Positions 1-5,769 of a DNA stretch of 5,769 nt are shown here, one piece after another. The DNA comes from Methyloceanibacter sp. (GTDB taxonomy: Bacteria > Pseudomonadota > Alphaproteobacteria > Rhizobiales > Methyloligellaceae). Location of the stretch: NCBI GenBank assembly GCA_025449615.1, contig JANWJA010000024.1:1-5769 (forward strand), written 5' to 3'. The notes below the pieces were generated by a model that was not told where the DNA came from, did no database searches, and was given only the letters and a program-made list of their open reading frames with translations. Position 1 is the stretch's first letter; every line of letters begins with the position of its first letter. Made by a program: the position numbers and the translations under genes.

Positions 1-11
1 CCGAGCAGATG

Positions 12-29
12 AAAAAGCCCACTTTGGGC
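12..29 (-). terminator. Terminator-like hairpin, minus strand
   Basis: Read on the minus strand, a 5-bp GC-rich stem (GCCCA/TGGGC, 3-nt loop) at 29-17 is followed directly by five T (16-12), which is the layout of a short intrinsic terminator. On the plus strand the stem is followed by GTACATTTT, so termination of a plus-strand gene from the left is less well supported. No minus-strand gene lies to its right before the permease, so the transcript it would stop is unknown. The stem is short and could be chance. Confidence 0.35.
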
Positions 30-78
30 GTACATTTTGCGAGCATTTGCCCGATGCTTGTGACTAAAATGCTTTCCT

Positions 79-111
79 CTCAAGAATTCTTGAGTCCTCC
101 CACGAATTCTT
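79..111. promoter_or_regulatory. 16-bp palindrome plus repeated half: candidate operator
   Basis: Positions 79-94 read CTCAAGAATTCTTGAG, a perfect 16-bp palindrome. Its core GAATTCTT (84-91) recurs at 104-111 in the same orientation, 20 bp downstream, which is about two helical turns. This is the usual look of a binding site for a dimeric regulator with a second, weaker site on the same DNA face. A TAAAAT at 65-70 could be a -10 element, which would put transcription start at or next to the palindrome, but no convincing -35 was found at the right spacing. The regulator is not in the window. The role in controlling the permease set is inferred from position. Confidence 0.4.
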
Positions 112-167
112 TTTGACTGCAAAACCCTGCCATGGCTCACTCTTCGCGGGGCATAACGCGCTTGCGA

Positions 168-223
168 TGCGGAGAGCCTTCGGACTCCCGCAGCGCGGCA
201 CCTGACGCAAAGCCGTTCAGGTG
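168..223 (+). promoter_or_regulatory. Two consecutive hairpins in the permease leader
   Basis: The first hairpin (168-192) pairs TGCGG with CCGCA around an imperfect inner stem and a TTC loop. The second (199-223) is a perfect 7-bp stem, CACCTGA (199-205) with TCAGGTG (217-223), and an 11-nt loop. It ends about 20 nt before the Shine-Dalgarno sequence at 244-250. The structures may affect translation or transcript stability. I could not match them to a riboswitch class: GGAGAG at 171-176 recalls glycine riboswitches, but the other conserved segments are absent. The second stem is the better supported of the two. Confidence 0.3.
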
Positions 224-243
224 AATTGTGCGTGGCGATGACG

Positions 244-250
244 AAGGGGG
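244..250 (+). promoter_or_regulatory. Ribosome binding site of the permease
   Basis: AAGGGGG at 244-250 lies 8 nt before the ATG at 259. It is what decides the start: the in-frame TTG at 226 and ATG at 238 lie upstream of it and have no purine-rich sequence at proper distance. Confidence 0.6.
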
Positions 251-258
251 ATCGTGCC

Positions 259-1884
259 ATGAGCACTGCAGCAGTGGCGAAGGGGATGAAAACTGCGGAC
301 GCAGCCGAGCTAGGTCTGCACCGGAAAATTGACTGGACCGGCGCTTTCTGGGTGGCGAGCGGCGTTCCGGCACTGGTGCTGTTCTCGATCGGCGGCATTG
401 CCGCCACGGTGGGTAAAGCGTCCTGGCTCGTTTGGACGATTTCCATCATGTTCGGTTTCATCCAATCTTTTACCTACGCGGAGATCGCCGGGCTCTTCCC
501 CGGCAAGTCCGGCGGCGCCTCGGTTTACGGTGCCGTTGCTTGGGTCCGTTACGCCAAGATCATCGCACCGTTGTCGGTATGGTGTAACTGGTTCGCTTGG
601 TCGCCGGTGCTGGCGATCGGCTCTGGGCTCGGCGCCGGCTATATTCTCAGCCTGTTTTTCGCGCCCGATGCTGCGATCAACACCTGGCAGATCACTCTGC
701 TTGACCTTGGAGCGGTCAAGGAGGGGCTGACACTCCGCATCAACACGACCTTCTTTATCGGTCTCATCTTGATGCTGGCCTGCTTCCTGATCCAGCATGG
801 CGGCATCCTGCGTTCCGCGCGCGCGACCATGCTTATGGGCGTGGCGGCGTTGCTGCCCCTGATGCTGATCGGAATCGTCCCGTTGCTCACAGGCGACCTG
901 CCGCGCGAGAACTTCGTTCCGCTCGTGCCGCTCGGGCACGATGCCGCCGGCGCCCCCATTGACGGCGCTTGGGATAAGGCAGGGTGGATTCTCTTCATCG
1001 GAGGTCTGTTCATCGCGGCCTGGTCGACTTACGGGTTCGAGACCGCCGTCTGCTACACGCGAGAGTTCAAGGACCCAAAACGGGATACGTTCAAGGCGAT
1101 CTTCTACTCCGGCCTCATGTGCCTCGCCGTGTTCATCCTCGTGCCGCTGTCCTTCCAGGGCGCTCTTGGTTTGACGGGAATGCTGGCGCCGGACATCTAT
1201 AGCGGCATGGGCGTTGGCAAGGCCATGGCAGGAATGCTCGGCGGCGGCGCGTTCATCGAAACTTTCGTCGCCATCCTGCTGGTCTTCGCGCTCATGCTCA
1301 CCATCATGACCGCGATGGCAGGATCTTCACGCACACTGTATCAGGCCTCGGTCGACGGCTGGCTGCCGCGCTATCTGTCCCATGTCAACGAAATGGGCGC
1401 GCCCACGCGGGCGATGTGGACCGATCTCTGTTTCAATCTGATCCTGCTGATGATGTCCGACTATCTGTTCATCCTGGCAGCGTCCAATGTCGGCTACATC
1501 ATCTTCAACTTCCTCAATCTCAACGCAGGCTGGATACACCGTATGGATCGGCCGAGCTGGGAACGGCCTTATCAGGCACCGATGATCCTCATCGCGATCG
1601 GTGGCGTGTTGGCCTACGTGAACGCCGCACTGATGGGTGCCGGCGCCGACGTCTGGGGAGCCCACACACTGTGGACCGGGCTCATCTTCGCGGCGCTGAT
1701 CATCCCGGTGTTCGTGTTCCGACACTATATCCAGGACAAGGGCGTGTTTCCCAAGGACATGGTGGAAGACATGCATCTCGGCAAAGAGGAGAGGGTCGAG
1801 AAGCGCGCCGGAGTCCTTCCTTACGTAGCGCTTGCCGCCGGCGTGTTGATCGTGCTGGTCACACACTACTGGTCCACCAGTTAA
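259..1884 (+). CDS. APC-superfamily amino acid/amine permease
   Basis: Inner-membrane secondary transporter of the APC (amino acid-polyamine-organocation) superfamily, expected to import an amino acid or amine by cation symport or exchange. The protein is 541 aa from the ATG at 259, within the usual family range, and is mostly hydrophobic with about 12 membrane segments. TM1 (about residues 33-53) carries the substrate-binding glycine-rich break (SIGG, 43-46). The conserved TM2 end and following loop read AEIAGLFPGKSGG (74-86). TM6 and the loop after it (about 249-275) contain GLFIAAWSTYGFETA followed by a CYTREFKDPKRD segment, typical of the family. The short N-terminal tail and the tail after the last helix are presumably cytoplasmic. 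It is the first gene of a plus-strand set and is followed after 87 bp by a P450, so the substrate may be the compound the P450 acts on, which is inference. Substrate cannot be read from the sequence. The family call is firm, the specificity unknown. Confidence 0.92.
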   Translation: MSTAAVAKGMKTADAAELGLHRKIDWTGAFWVASGVPALVLFSIGGIAATVGKASWLVWTISIMFGFIQSFTYAEIAGLFPGKSGGASVYGAVAWVRYAKIIAPLSVWCNWFAWSPVLAIGSGLGAGYILSLFFAPDAAINTWQITLLDLGAVKEGLTLRINTTFFIGLILMLACFLIQHGGILRSARATMLMGVAALLPLMLIGIVPLLTGDLPRENFVPLVPLGHDAAGAPIDGAWDKAGWILFIGGLFIAAWSTYGFETAVCYTREFKDPKRDTFKAIFYSGLMCLAVFILVPLSFQGALGLTGMLAPDIYSGMGVGKAMAGMLGGGAFIETFVAILLVFALMLTIMTAMAGSSRTLYQASVDGWLPRYLSHVNEMGAPTRAMWTDLCFNLILLMMSDYLFILAASNVGYIIFNFLNLNAGWIHRMDRPSWERPYQAPMILIAIGGVLAYVNAALMGAGADVWGAHTLWTGLIFAALIIPVFVFRHYIQDKGVFPKDMVEDMHLGKEERVEKRAGVLPYVALAAGVLIVLVTHYWSTS

Positions 1885-1907
1885 GGACGCGCGAGGCAAA
1901 GAAGCGA

Positions 1908-1947
1908 AACTCCGGCCACGGCGGCCATTCTCCCCGTGGCCGGAGTT
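1908..1947. repeat. Perfect 14-bp inverted repeat between permease and P450
   Basis: AACTCCGGCCACGG (1908-1921) and its exact reverse complement (1934-1947) flank a 12-nt loop. In RNA this is a stable GC-rich stem ending 13 nt before the P450 ribosome binding site. No T tract follows on the plus strand (CCTCCC instead), so it is not a standard intrinsic terminator. On the minus strand a loosely T-rich stretch follows. Likely roles are partial termination, a 3' stabiliser for the permease message, or separation of expression levels between permease and P450. A dispersed intergenic repeat of the genome is an alternative. Confidence 0.7.
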
Positions 1948-1960
1948 CCTCCCTCGGCGT

Positions 1961-1965
1961 GGAGG
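1961..1965 (+). promoter_or_regulatory. Ribosome binding site of the P450
   Basis: GGAGG at 1961-1965, a near-consensus Shine-Dalgarno, lies 6 nt before the ATG at 1972 and supports that start. It is the strongest ribosome binding site in the window. Confidence 0.75.
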
Positions 1966-1971
1966 GCGTGA

Positions 1972-3177
1972 ATGAGTGTCGTAGACGCCGTCGACATACC
2001 CTTTCTGAAACTTTCCGATCCAAGTTTCTCGATTCGCTCGCCGGAGGTGCGCGAGGCGCGTGAGCGAAGCTGGTACGCGCGCACACCGTACGGCCTGGCC
2101 GTGCTTCGCCACGACGAGATGGGACGACTACTAATTCATCCAAGCCTTCGCCAGGGCAGCCACAACTGGCCGGCGCTGAGCGGCGTCCCCTCGAGCCGCT
2201 TTGGCAAATGGTGGACGAACACCATTCTGGTCACCGAGGGCGAGGATCATGCACGTCTCCGGCGCGCGGCAATGCCGGCCTTCTCCGGCAGCACAATTAA
2301 ACGACTTGAGCCTGAGTTTAGGGCGCTGGCAGACCAGCTCATCGACGCCTTCATCGATGCTGGCAACTGCGAGTTCATGCACGACTTCGCCAATCCCTAT
2401 GCCGGCGGCGTGCTGACTTTGCTGTTGGGTCTTCCCCGCAGCGATGCGCCCCAACTGCTCCGCATCACATCAGACATTGCGCCCGCGTTGGGTGTCACCT
2501 TCAAACAGGAGATCGATAAGGTCGATCGCGCCACGGAGGAGCTTCTTGGCTTTTGCGACGCGGTGATCGCGGATCGCAAACTTCATCCACGCGACGACTT
2601 CCTGTCGGAACTCGTTGCCGCGACCGCGCAGGAGGATGGCCTGAGCGACGAGGAATTGCGCAATCTGACGGCGATTCTGGTCCTCGGCGGCGTTGACACG
2701 ACCCGCAACCAACTGGGTCTCGGCATGTCGATGTTCTTGCAACATCCCGATCAGTGGAGACTCCTCGCGGAGCGGCCAGACCTTGCATCACGCGCCACCG
2801 AGGAAGTGATGCGTGTCCGGCCCACCATCACCTGGGTGACGCGAGAGGCCGTCGAGGATTTTGTCTTCGATGGTGTAACGATCGCCGCCGGCACGACAAT
2901 CCATCTGCTTTCGGAATCCGCCGGCACCGATCCACGGGTTTTCACCGACAATTTCGACATCGCCGCGGAGCGCGAGCGCCATTACGGATTTGGTGGTGGC
3001 GTCCACCATTGCCTTGGCCATCTCGTTGCGCGGAGCGACATGACCATCGCCTTTCGCGGTCTCTCTCAGCGAATTGAGGCTCCAAAACCCGACGGGGTAT
3101 CGGAATGGTTGGCGGACAGTGGCAATACTGGCCCGATCACGCTACCAATTCGGTTCGAGAGGCCCTTGGAAAGCTAG
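1972..3177 (+). CDS. Cytochrome P450, soluble bacterial class I type
   Basis: Haem-thiolate monooxygenase of 401 aa, the normal size for a soluble bacterial P450, with no membrane anchor. It would insert one oxygen atom from O2 into a substrate, using electrons from a ferredoxin and its reductase. All diagnostic motifs are present: C-helix HARLR (H93 to R97), I-helix oxygen-activation motif GGVDTT (239-244), K-helix ExxR (E278 to R281), a TREA segment with R291 before the beta strands, and the haem loop FGGGVHHCLG (340-349) with the ligand C347 and the propionate-binding H345. After the cysteine, the usual ARxE of helix L reads ARSD (353-356), a small departure. The gene starts at an ATG with a strong ribosome binding site and is followed 21 bp later by a 186-aa gene. 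No ferredoxin or reductase is encoded here, so redox partners must be elsewhere. The substrate is not predictable; linkage to an amino acid/amine permease suggests a nitrogenous one. I could not assign a CYP family. Confidence 0.96.
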   Translation: MSVVDAVDIPFLKLSDPSFSIRSPEVREARERSWYARTPYGLAVLRHDEMGRLLIHPSLRQGSHNWPALSGVPSSRFGKWWTNTILVTEGEDHARLRRAAMPAFSGSTIKRLEPEFRALADQLIDAFIDAGNCEFMHDFANPYAGGVLTLLLGLPRSDAPQLLRITSDIAPALGVTFKQEIDKVDRATEELLGFCDAVIADRKLHPRDDFLSELVAATAQEDGLSDEELRNLTAILVLGGVDTTRNQLGLGMSMFLQHPDQWRLLAERPDLASRATEEVMRVRPTITWVTREAVEDFVFDGVTIAAGTTIHLLSESAGTDPRVFTDNFDIAAERERHYGFGGGVHHCLGHLVARSDMTIAFRGLSQRIEAPKPDGVSEWLADSGNTGPITLPIRFERPLES

Positions 3178-3198
3178 CATTAGCGGGAGTCGAGTGTC

Positions 3199-3759
3199 GT
3201 GAAGGCGCCGGCGCAAAAGCTGCGCGATCATTTTCTTGCCTGGCAGTGCCGCGTCCGGCAAATCGCTATGCGCCAGGACGGCGGCCGGCCTTCGCCGGGC
3301 ATGCGCCCTCGAGTGCTCGATACCGCCGGCCGCGAAATTGCGCCGGCGCTGACGGTGCTTATCGTGCCGAAAGACTCGGCTGAAACTACCGCTCTATTCC
3401 GTTTCCAGGTGCAAAAGACATCCGATCCGAAAGATGTCTATGAGCGGGGGCTGGCATTGCTGCAGGCGGACTATTTCCAGCAGCCAGAGACGTTCAGCGA
3501 CCGGCTGACAGCGCTCCTGCCGGGCGGGTCGGCTCTCTCCACGACGCTGCTTGCCGAGCGCGCCTGCATTCTGGAATTCGATCAGTTCCGGCAGATCTAC
3601 CGGCTGCCTTCCAAGGTCTCTTCATTGCCATCCGGCGATCCGGCTCGCGAGGCCACGATCTGGCACAACCGGCTGTTCAATCCGTCATTGCCAGACGATG
3701 TCCAGGTGCTGGCCTTCAGGCCGGACTGGGACTTGGCCGAGGCGACGCCGGCGCCTTGA
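3199..3759 (+). CDS. Unrecognised 186-aa protein downstream of the P450
   Basis: I do not recognise this protein. It starts at a GTG, supported by GGGAG at 3185-3189 nine nt upstream, only 21 bp after the P450 stop, so co-transcription with the P450 is very likely. It appears soluble and cytoplasmic, with no signal peptide or membrane segment. The N-terminus (about residues 1-40) is basic. A beta-rich core is suggested by alternating hydrophobics (PALTVLIVPKD near 49-59, then TALFRFQVQK near 64-73), followed by a probable helical part with an acidic-aromatic segment (ILEFDQFRQIYRLP near 123-136). The C-terminus is proline- and alanine-rich. There are only two cysteines, not in a metal-binding pattern, so it is not a ferredoxin standing in for the missing P450 partner. 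The reading frame is intact and its composition matches its neighbours. It could be an accessory or substrate-handling protein for the P450, but this rests on position alone. Confidence 0.75.
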   Translation: MKAPAQKLRDHFLAWQCRVRQIAMRQDGGRPSPGMRPRVLDTAGREIAPALTVLIVPKDSAETTALFRFQVQKTSDPKDVYERGLALLQADYFQQPETFSDRLTALLPGGSALSTTLLAERACILEFDQFRQIYRLPSKVSSLPSGDPAREATIWHNRLFNPSLPDDVQVLAFRPDWDLAEATPAP

Positions 3760-3795
3760 CACTACGACGTCCGTCACCTGCAAGTTTCCCGGAGT

Positions 3796-4176
3796 CTAAA
3801 ACTTCCGGTATGCAGCGTTCAACTGATTCAGCGGATGATTAGGCGACGTCTGGAACCGCACCAGCAACTCGCGCGCCAGCATGTCTCGGTCCTGTTGATT
3901 GTCCGGAAGCTTCATCGACTTCGGGATGCGCACCCAGCCATTGATATTGCGGTCGAAGATTGCGGGCTCACCGGCCTCGAAGCCCATATGCACGTCCTCG
4001 AGCCAGTTCAAATCGTCCCAACCCATGAATTCCATATAGGCGATAAGATACGGCGTCAGCCGCTCGTAATCGGGCACAAGATTGACATCGTAGCGATAAC
4101 CGATGTGCTGGCCGATCTCCTTCTCGCGCGACGTGTCGAGTCCGGCGCCGTTGGCTTTATGCTTTTTCTTACTCAT
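3796..4176 (-). CDS. Unrecognised small lysine-tagged protein, last gene of the GlxD operon
   Basis: I do not recognise this protein. From the ATG at 4176 it is 126 aa; a GGGTGA sequence about 6 nt upstream favours this start. The alternative GTG at 4185 would add three residues (MSG) and overlap the GlxD-type stop by 4 nt. Either way it is translationally coupled to the preceding gene. The N-terminus is basic and flexible (MSKKKHKANG), followed by an acidic, aromatic-rich body containing YEFMGWDD-like tryptophan/aspartate clusters (EFMGWDDLNWLED near residues 50-62), with no cysteine and no membrane segment. It is not a sarcosine-oxidase-type delta subunit of N-methylglutamate dehydrogenase, which would carry cysteines. 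The tight coupling suggests a subunit or partner of the glutamate synthase-like complex; that is inference. It converges with the 186-aa gene, 36 bp stop to stop. Confidence 0.72.
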   Translation of the reverse strand: MSKKKHKANGAGLDTSREKEIGQHIGYRYDVNLVPDYERLTPYLIAYMEFMGWDDLNWLEDVHMGFEAGEPAIFDRNINGWVRIPKSMKLPDNQQDRDMLARELLVRFQTSPNHPLNQLNAAYRKF

Positions 4177-4181
4177 CCCGC

Positions 4182-5573
4182 TCACCCGATCTTGTGGTAG
4201 TCGTCGACGCCGACCGTGAAGTCCGTGCCGGCGAGCGGCACTTGTGCCATCGCCGAGGCTTCCATGGTGAGCGCCGCCAGATCTTCAGGCTCAAGGCTAT
4301 GCACGTCGGTCTTGCCGCAGGCGCGCGCCAGCATCTGCGCTTCCATGGTCAGAGTGTGCAGGAAATTGTAGACCCGCTCGGCAGCTTCGTCGGGATCGAG
4401 GCGCTTGCGAAGCTCAGGGTCCTGGGTCGCGACACCCACGGGGCAGCGGCCGGTATGGCAGTGATAGCAATATCCGGCCGGAACGCCGATCTCACCTTCA
4501 AAATCGGCTTCAGGAATATCCTTGTTGCAGTTTAGCGCCATCAACACGGAATGACCGATGGCAATGGCGTCGGCGCCAAGCGCCATTGCCTTGGCGACAT
4601 CGCCACCATTGCGGATGCCGCCGGCATAGACCAGGCTGATCTCGCCGCGTTTGCCAAGCTCGTCGATGGCGCGGCGCGCCTGCCGGATGGCGGCGATGCC
4701 GGGAACACCGGTATCTTCGGTCGCGATATGCGGACCAGCACCGGTGCCGCCTTCCATCGCATCGATGTAAATTGAGTCGGGTCCGCACTTCACGGCCATG
4801 CGCACGTCGTCATACACGCGCGCGGCACCAAGTTTCAGTTGGATTGGGATTTCCCAATTGGTCGCTTCCCTGATCTCCTCGATCTTGAGCGCGAGATCGT
4901 CGGGCCCGAGCCAATCGGGATGCCGCGCAGGCGAGCGTTGATCGATGCCGGCCGGCAGCGAGCGCATCTCGGCCACCTGGTCGGTCACCTTCTGCCCCAT
5001 CAAATGTCCGCCAAGTCCGACCTTGCAGCCCTGGCCAATAAAGAACTCGCACGCGTCAGCGAGCCGCAAATGGTGCGGATTGAAGCCGTAACGCGACTGG
5101 ATGCACTGATAGAACCATTTCAGCGAATAGCGGCGTTCGTCCGGGATCATGCCGCCCTCGCCAGAGCAAGTCGCCGAACCGGCCATGGTGGCCCCGCGCG
5201 CGAGAGCGATCTTCGCCTCGTAAGACAGCGCGCCGAAACTCATGCCGGTGACATAGACCGGGATGTCCAGCACCATCGGCCTTTTTGCGCGCGGGCCGAT
5301 CACCGTCCTCGTCTCGCATTTCTCGCGATAACCCTCGATGACGAAGCGGGTCAGCGTCCCAGGCAAGAAGGTCAAATCGTCCCAATGCGGAATCTTCTTG
5401 AATAGCGAGAAGCCACGCATGCGATAGCGGCCAAGCTCCGACTTCACATGGATGTCGTTGATGACTTGTGGCGTGAAGATCTGGCTATGGCCGAGAATGA
5501 AGCGCTCCGACTCCGCGGGCACCTTTGCGCCATTACCGTTCTTCTTCTTTTTCTTTTTGCCCAGCTCGCTCAT
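4182..5573 (-). CDS. FMN-binding glutamate synthase-type protein (GlxD/MgsC-like)
   Basis: A stand-alone FMN/iron-sulfur synthase domain like the central part of GltB. In the family it combines 2-oxoglutarate or an N-alkyl acceptor with ammonia channelled from a separate amidotransferase subunit; in the characterised MgsABC enzyme it makes N-methylglutamate. The 463-aa protein shows GMSFGALS (110-117), SGEGGM (137-142), GLGGH (187-191), KLGAARVYDD (247-256), the EGGTGAGP loop (274-281) and a phosphate-binding GGIRNGGD...GADAIAIG segment (318-340) that should hold FMN. Cysteines C369, C372 and C377 lie in GYCYHCHTGRCPVGVATQ, with C349 nearby, for a 3Fe-4S-type cluster. The N-terminus has six consecutive lysines (6-11) before the conserved fold. 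The start is the ATG at 5573, 1 nt after the upstream stop; a TTG at 5606 lies inside the upstream gene and is less likely. Methylamine, another amine or plain glutamate synthesis cannot be told apart here, so no symbol is given. Confidence 0.9.
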   Translation of the reverse strand: MSELGKKKKKKNGNGAKVPAESERFILGHSQIFTPQVINDIHVKSELGRYRMRGFSLFKKIPHWDDLTFLPGTLTRFVIEGYREKCETRTVIGPRAKRPMVLDIPVYVTGMSFGALSYEAKIALARGATMAGSATCSGEGGMIPDERRYSLKWFYQCIQSRYGFNPHHLRLADACEFFIGQGCKVGLGGHLMGQKVTDQVAEMRSLPAGIDQRSPARHPDWLGPDDLALKIEEIREATNWEIPIQLKLGAARVYDDVRMAVKCGPDSIYIDAMEGGTGAGPHIATEDTGVPGIAAIRQARRAIDELGKRGEISLVYAGGIRNGGDVAKAMALGADAIAIGHSVLMALNCNKDIPEADFEGEIGVPAGYCYHCHTGRCPVGVATQDPELRKRLDPDEAAERVYNFLHTLTMEAQMLARACGKTDVHSLEPEDLAALTMEASAMAQVPLAGTDFTVGVDDYHKIG

Positions 5574-5574
5574 C

Positions 5575-5769
5575 TCAAAGCACCAATTTCTTTTCGGTTG
5601 GTTCAAGATTGTCGTAGTTCCACAATTGTTTGCCGGCGACGATCTTGCGGAATATTTCGACGCCGCCTTTGGGCATGACGTCGTACATGCGCAATTTGCG
5701 TGTCAGCCATTGCCGATCGAGCTCGGTTATCTCGGCCCAGACCGCGTCCACGCCGAGGCTCTGAGGCTC
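5575..5769 (-). CDS. C-terminal end of a probable GXGXG glutamate synthase subunit (GlxC/MgsB-like), partial
   Basis: An open frame enters from the right edge of the window and runs 64 codons to a TGA at 5577-5575. It ends 1 nt before the ATG of the GlxD-type gene, so the two are coupled. The visible tail reads as alpha-helical then aromatic-rich: AEITELDRQWLTRKLRMYDV, then FRKIVAGKQLWNYDNLEP near the end. This resembles the tail of stand-alone GXGXG (beta-helix) subunits of split glutamate synthases, which normally lie directly before GlxD/MgsC in the order amidotransferase, GXGXG, FMN subunit. The GXGXG repeats themselves are outside the window, so the assignment depends on gene order and a remembered tail pattern. 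That the frame is coding is well supported by its length to the edge, codon use and the tight junction. Confidence 0.6.
   Translation of the reverse strand, partial: EPQSLGVDAVWAEITELDRQWLTRKLRMYDVMPKGGVEIFRKIVAGKQLWNYDNLEPTEKKLVL

Noticed and set aside
9..116. 35-codon plus-strand open frame in the leader, starting ATG at 9
   Set aside because: No ribosome binding site, it overlaps the terminator-like hairpin and palindrome, and the translation is unremarkable.
113..141. TTGACT at 113-118 as a -35 element
   Set aside because: No acceptable -10 hexamer 16-18 nt downstream; the sequence there is GC-rich.
168..230. Glycine riboswitch, suggested by GGAGAG
   Set aside because: The conserved GCCGAAGG-type and CTCAGG...GGAC segments of that class are missing.
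226..258. TTG start at 226 for the permease, giving 11 more residues
   Set aside because: No ribosome binding site at proper distance, while the ATG at 259 has AAGGGGG 8 nt upstream and begins a normal N-terminus.
310..1013. Long minus-strand open frames over the permease
   Set aside because: Arg/Gln/Pro-rich shadow translations of a GC-rich membrane protein gene, with no family features.
1327..2143. Minus-strand open frames spanning the permease end, the gap and the P450 start
   Set aside because: They run through the inverted repeat and antisense to two well-supported genes; His/Arg-rich composition is typical of shadows.
3782..3804. AAGTTT/AAACTT inverted repeat between the convergent genes as a bidirectional terminator
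   Set aside because: Only six mostly A-T pairs with an 11-nt loop and no T tract, so too weak to call.
4839..5405. 188-aa plus-strand open frame opposite the GlxD-type gene
   Set aside because: Antisense to a gene with full family motifs; its own translation shows no recognisable domain.
5574..5606. TTG start at 5606 for the GlxD-type gene
   Set aside because: It lies inside the coding end of the upstream subunit, and the ATG at 5573 directly follows that gene's stop, as expected for coupled genes.

Overview
The window is GC-rich, gene-dense bacterial DNA. Codon use and the type of genes (a GlxC/GlxD-type split glutamate synthase, a soluble class I P450, an APC permease) suggest an alphaproteobacterium, probably of the Hyphomicrobiales/rhizobial type. 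That assignment is inference from style and gene content; no rRNA or other taxonomic marker is present.

Layout. Positions 1-258 are a non-coding, AT-richer leader. It holds a minus-strand terminator-like hairpin (12-29), a perfect 16-bp palindrome (79-94) whose core is repeated 20 bp downstream, and two consecutive hairpins (168-192 and 199-223) just ahead of the ribosome binding site. A plus-strand set of three genes follows: a 12-TM-type APC amino acid/amine permease (259-1884), a cytochrome P450 (1972-3177) and an unrecognised 186-aa protein (3199-3759). The permease and the P450 are separated by 87 bp carrying a perfect 14-bp inverted repeat. The P450 and the 186-aa gene are 21 bp apart and surely co-transcribed.

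On the minus strand, converging on the first set with a 36-bp gap, is a second operon that enters from the right edge. It reads: the last 64 codons of a probable GXGXG-domain (GlxC/MgsB-like) subunit (5575-5769), an FMN/Fe-S glutamate synthase-type protein (GlxD/MgsC-like, 4182-5573), and a small unrecognised lysine-tagged protein of 126-129 aa (3796-4176). The junctions are 1 nt and about 5 nt (or a 4-nt overlap), so these three are translationally coupled.

How they may work together. In known systems the GlxBCD/MgsABC proteins are a split glutamate synthase; the characterised MgsABC enzyme makes N-methylglutamate from methylamine and glutamate. Beside an APC permease and a P450, a reasonable but unproven reading is a locus for uptake, oxidation and glutamate-linked assimilation of an amine or amino-acid-like compound. 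The two unrecognised proteins, one at the end of each operon, are the parts least explained by known pathways.
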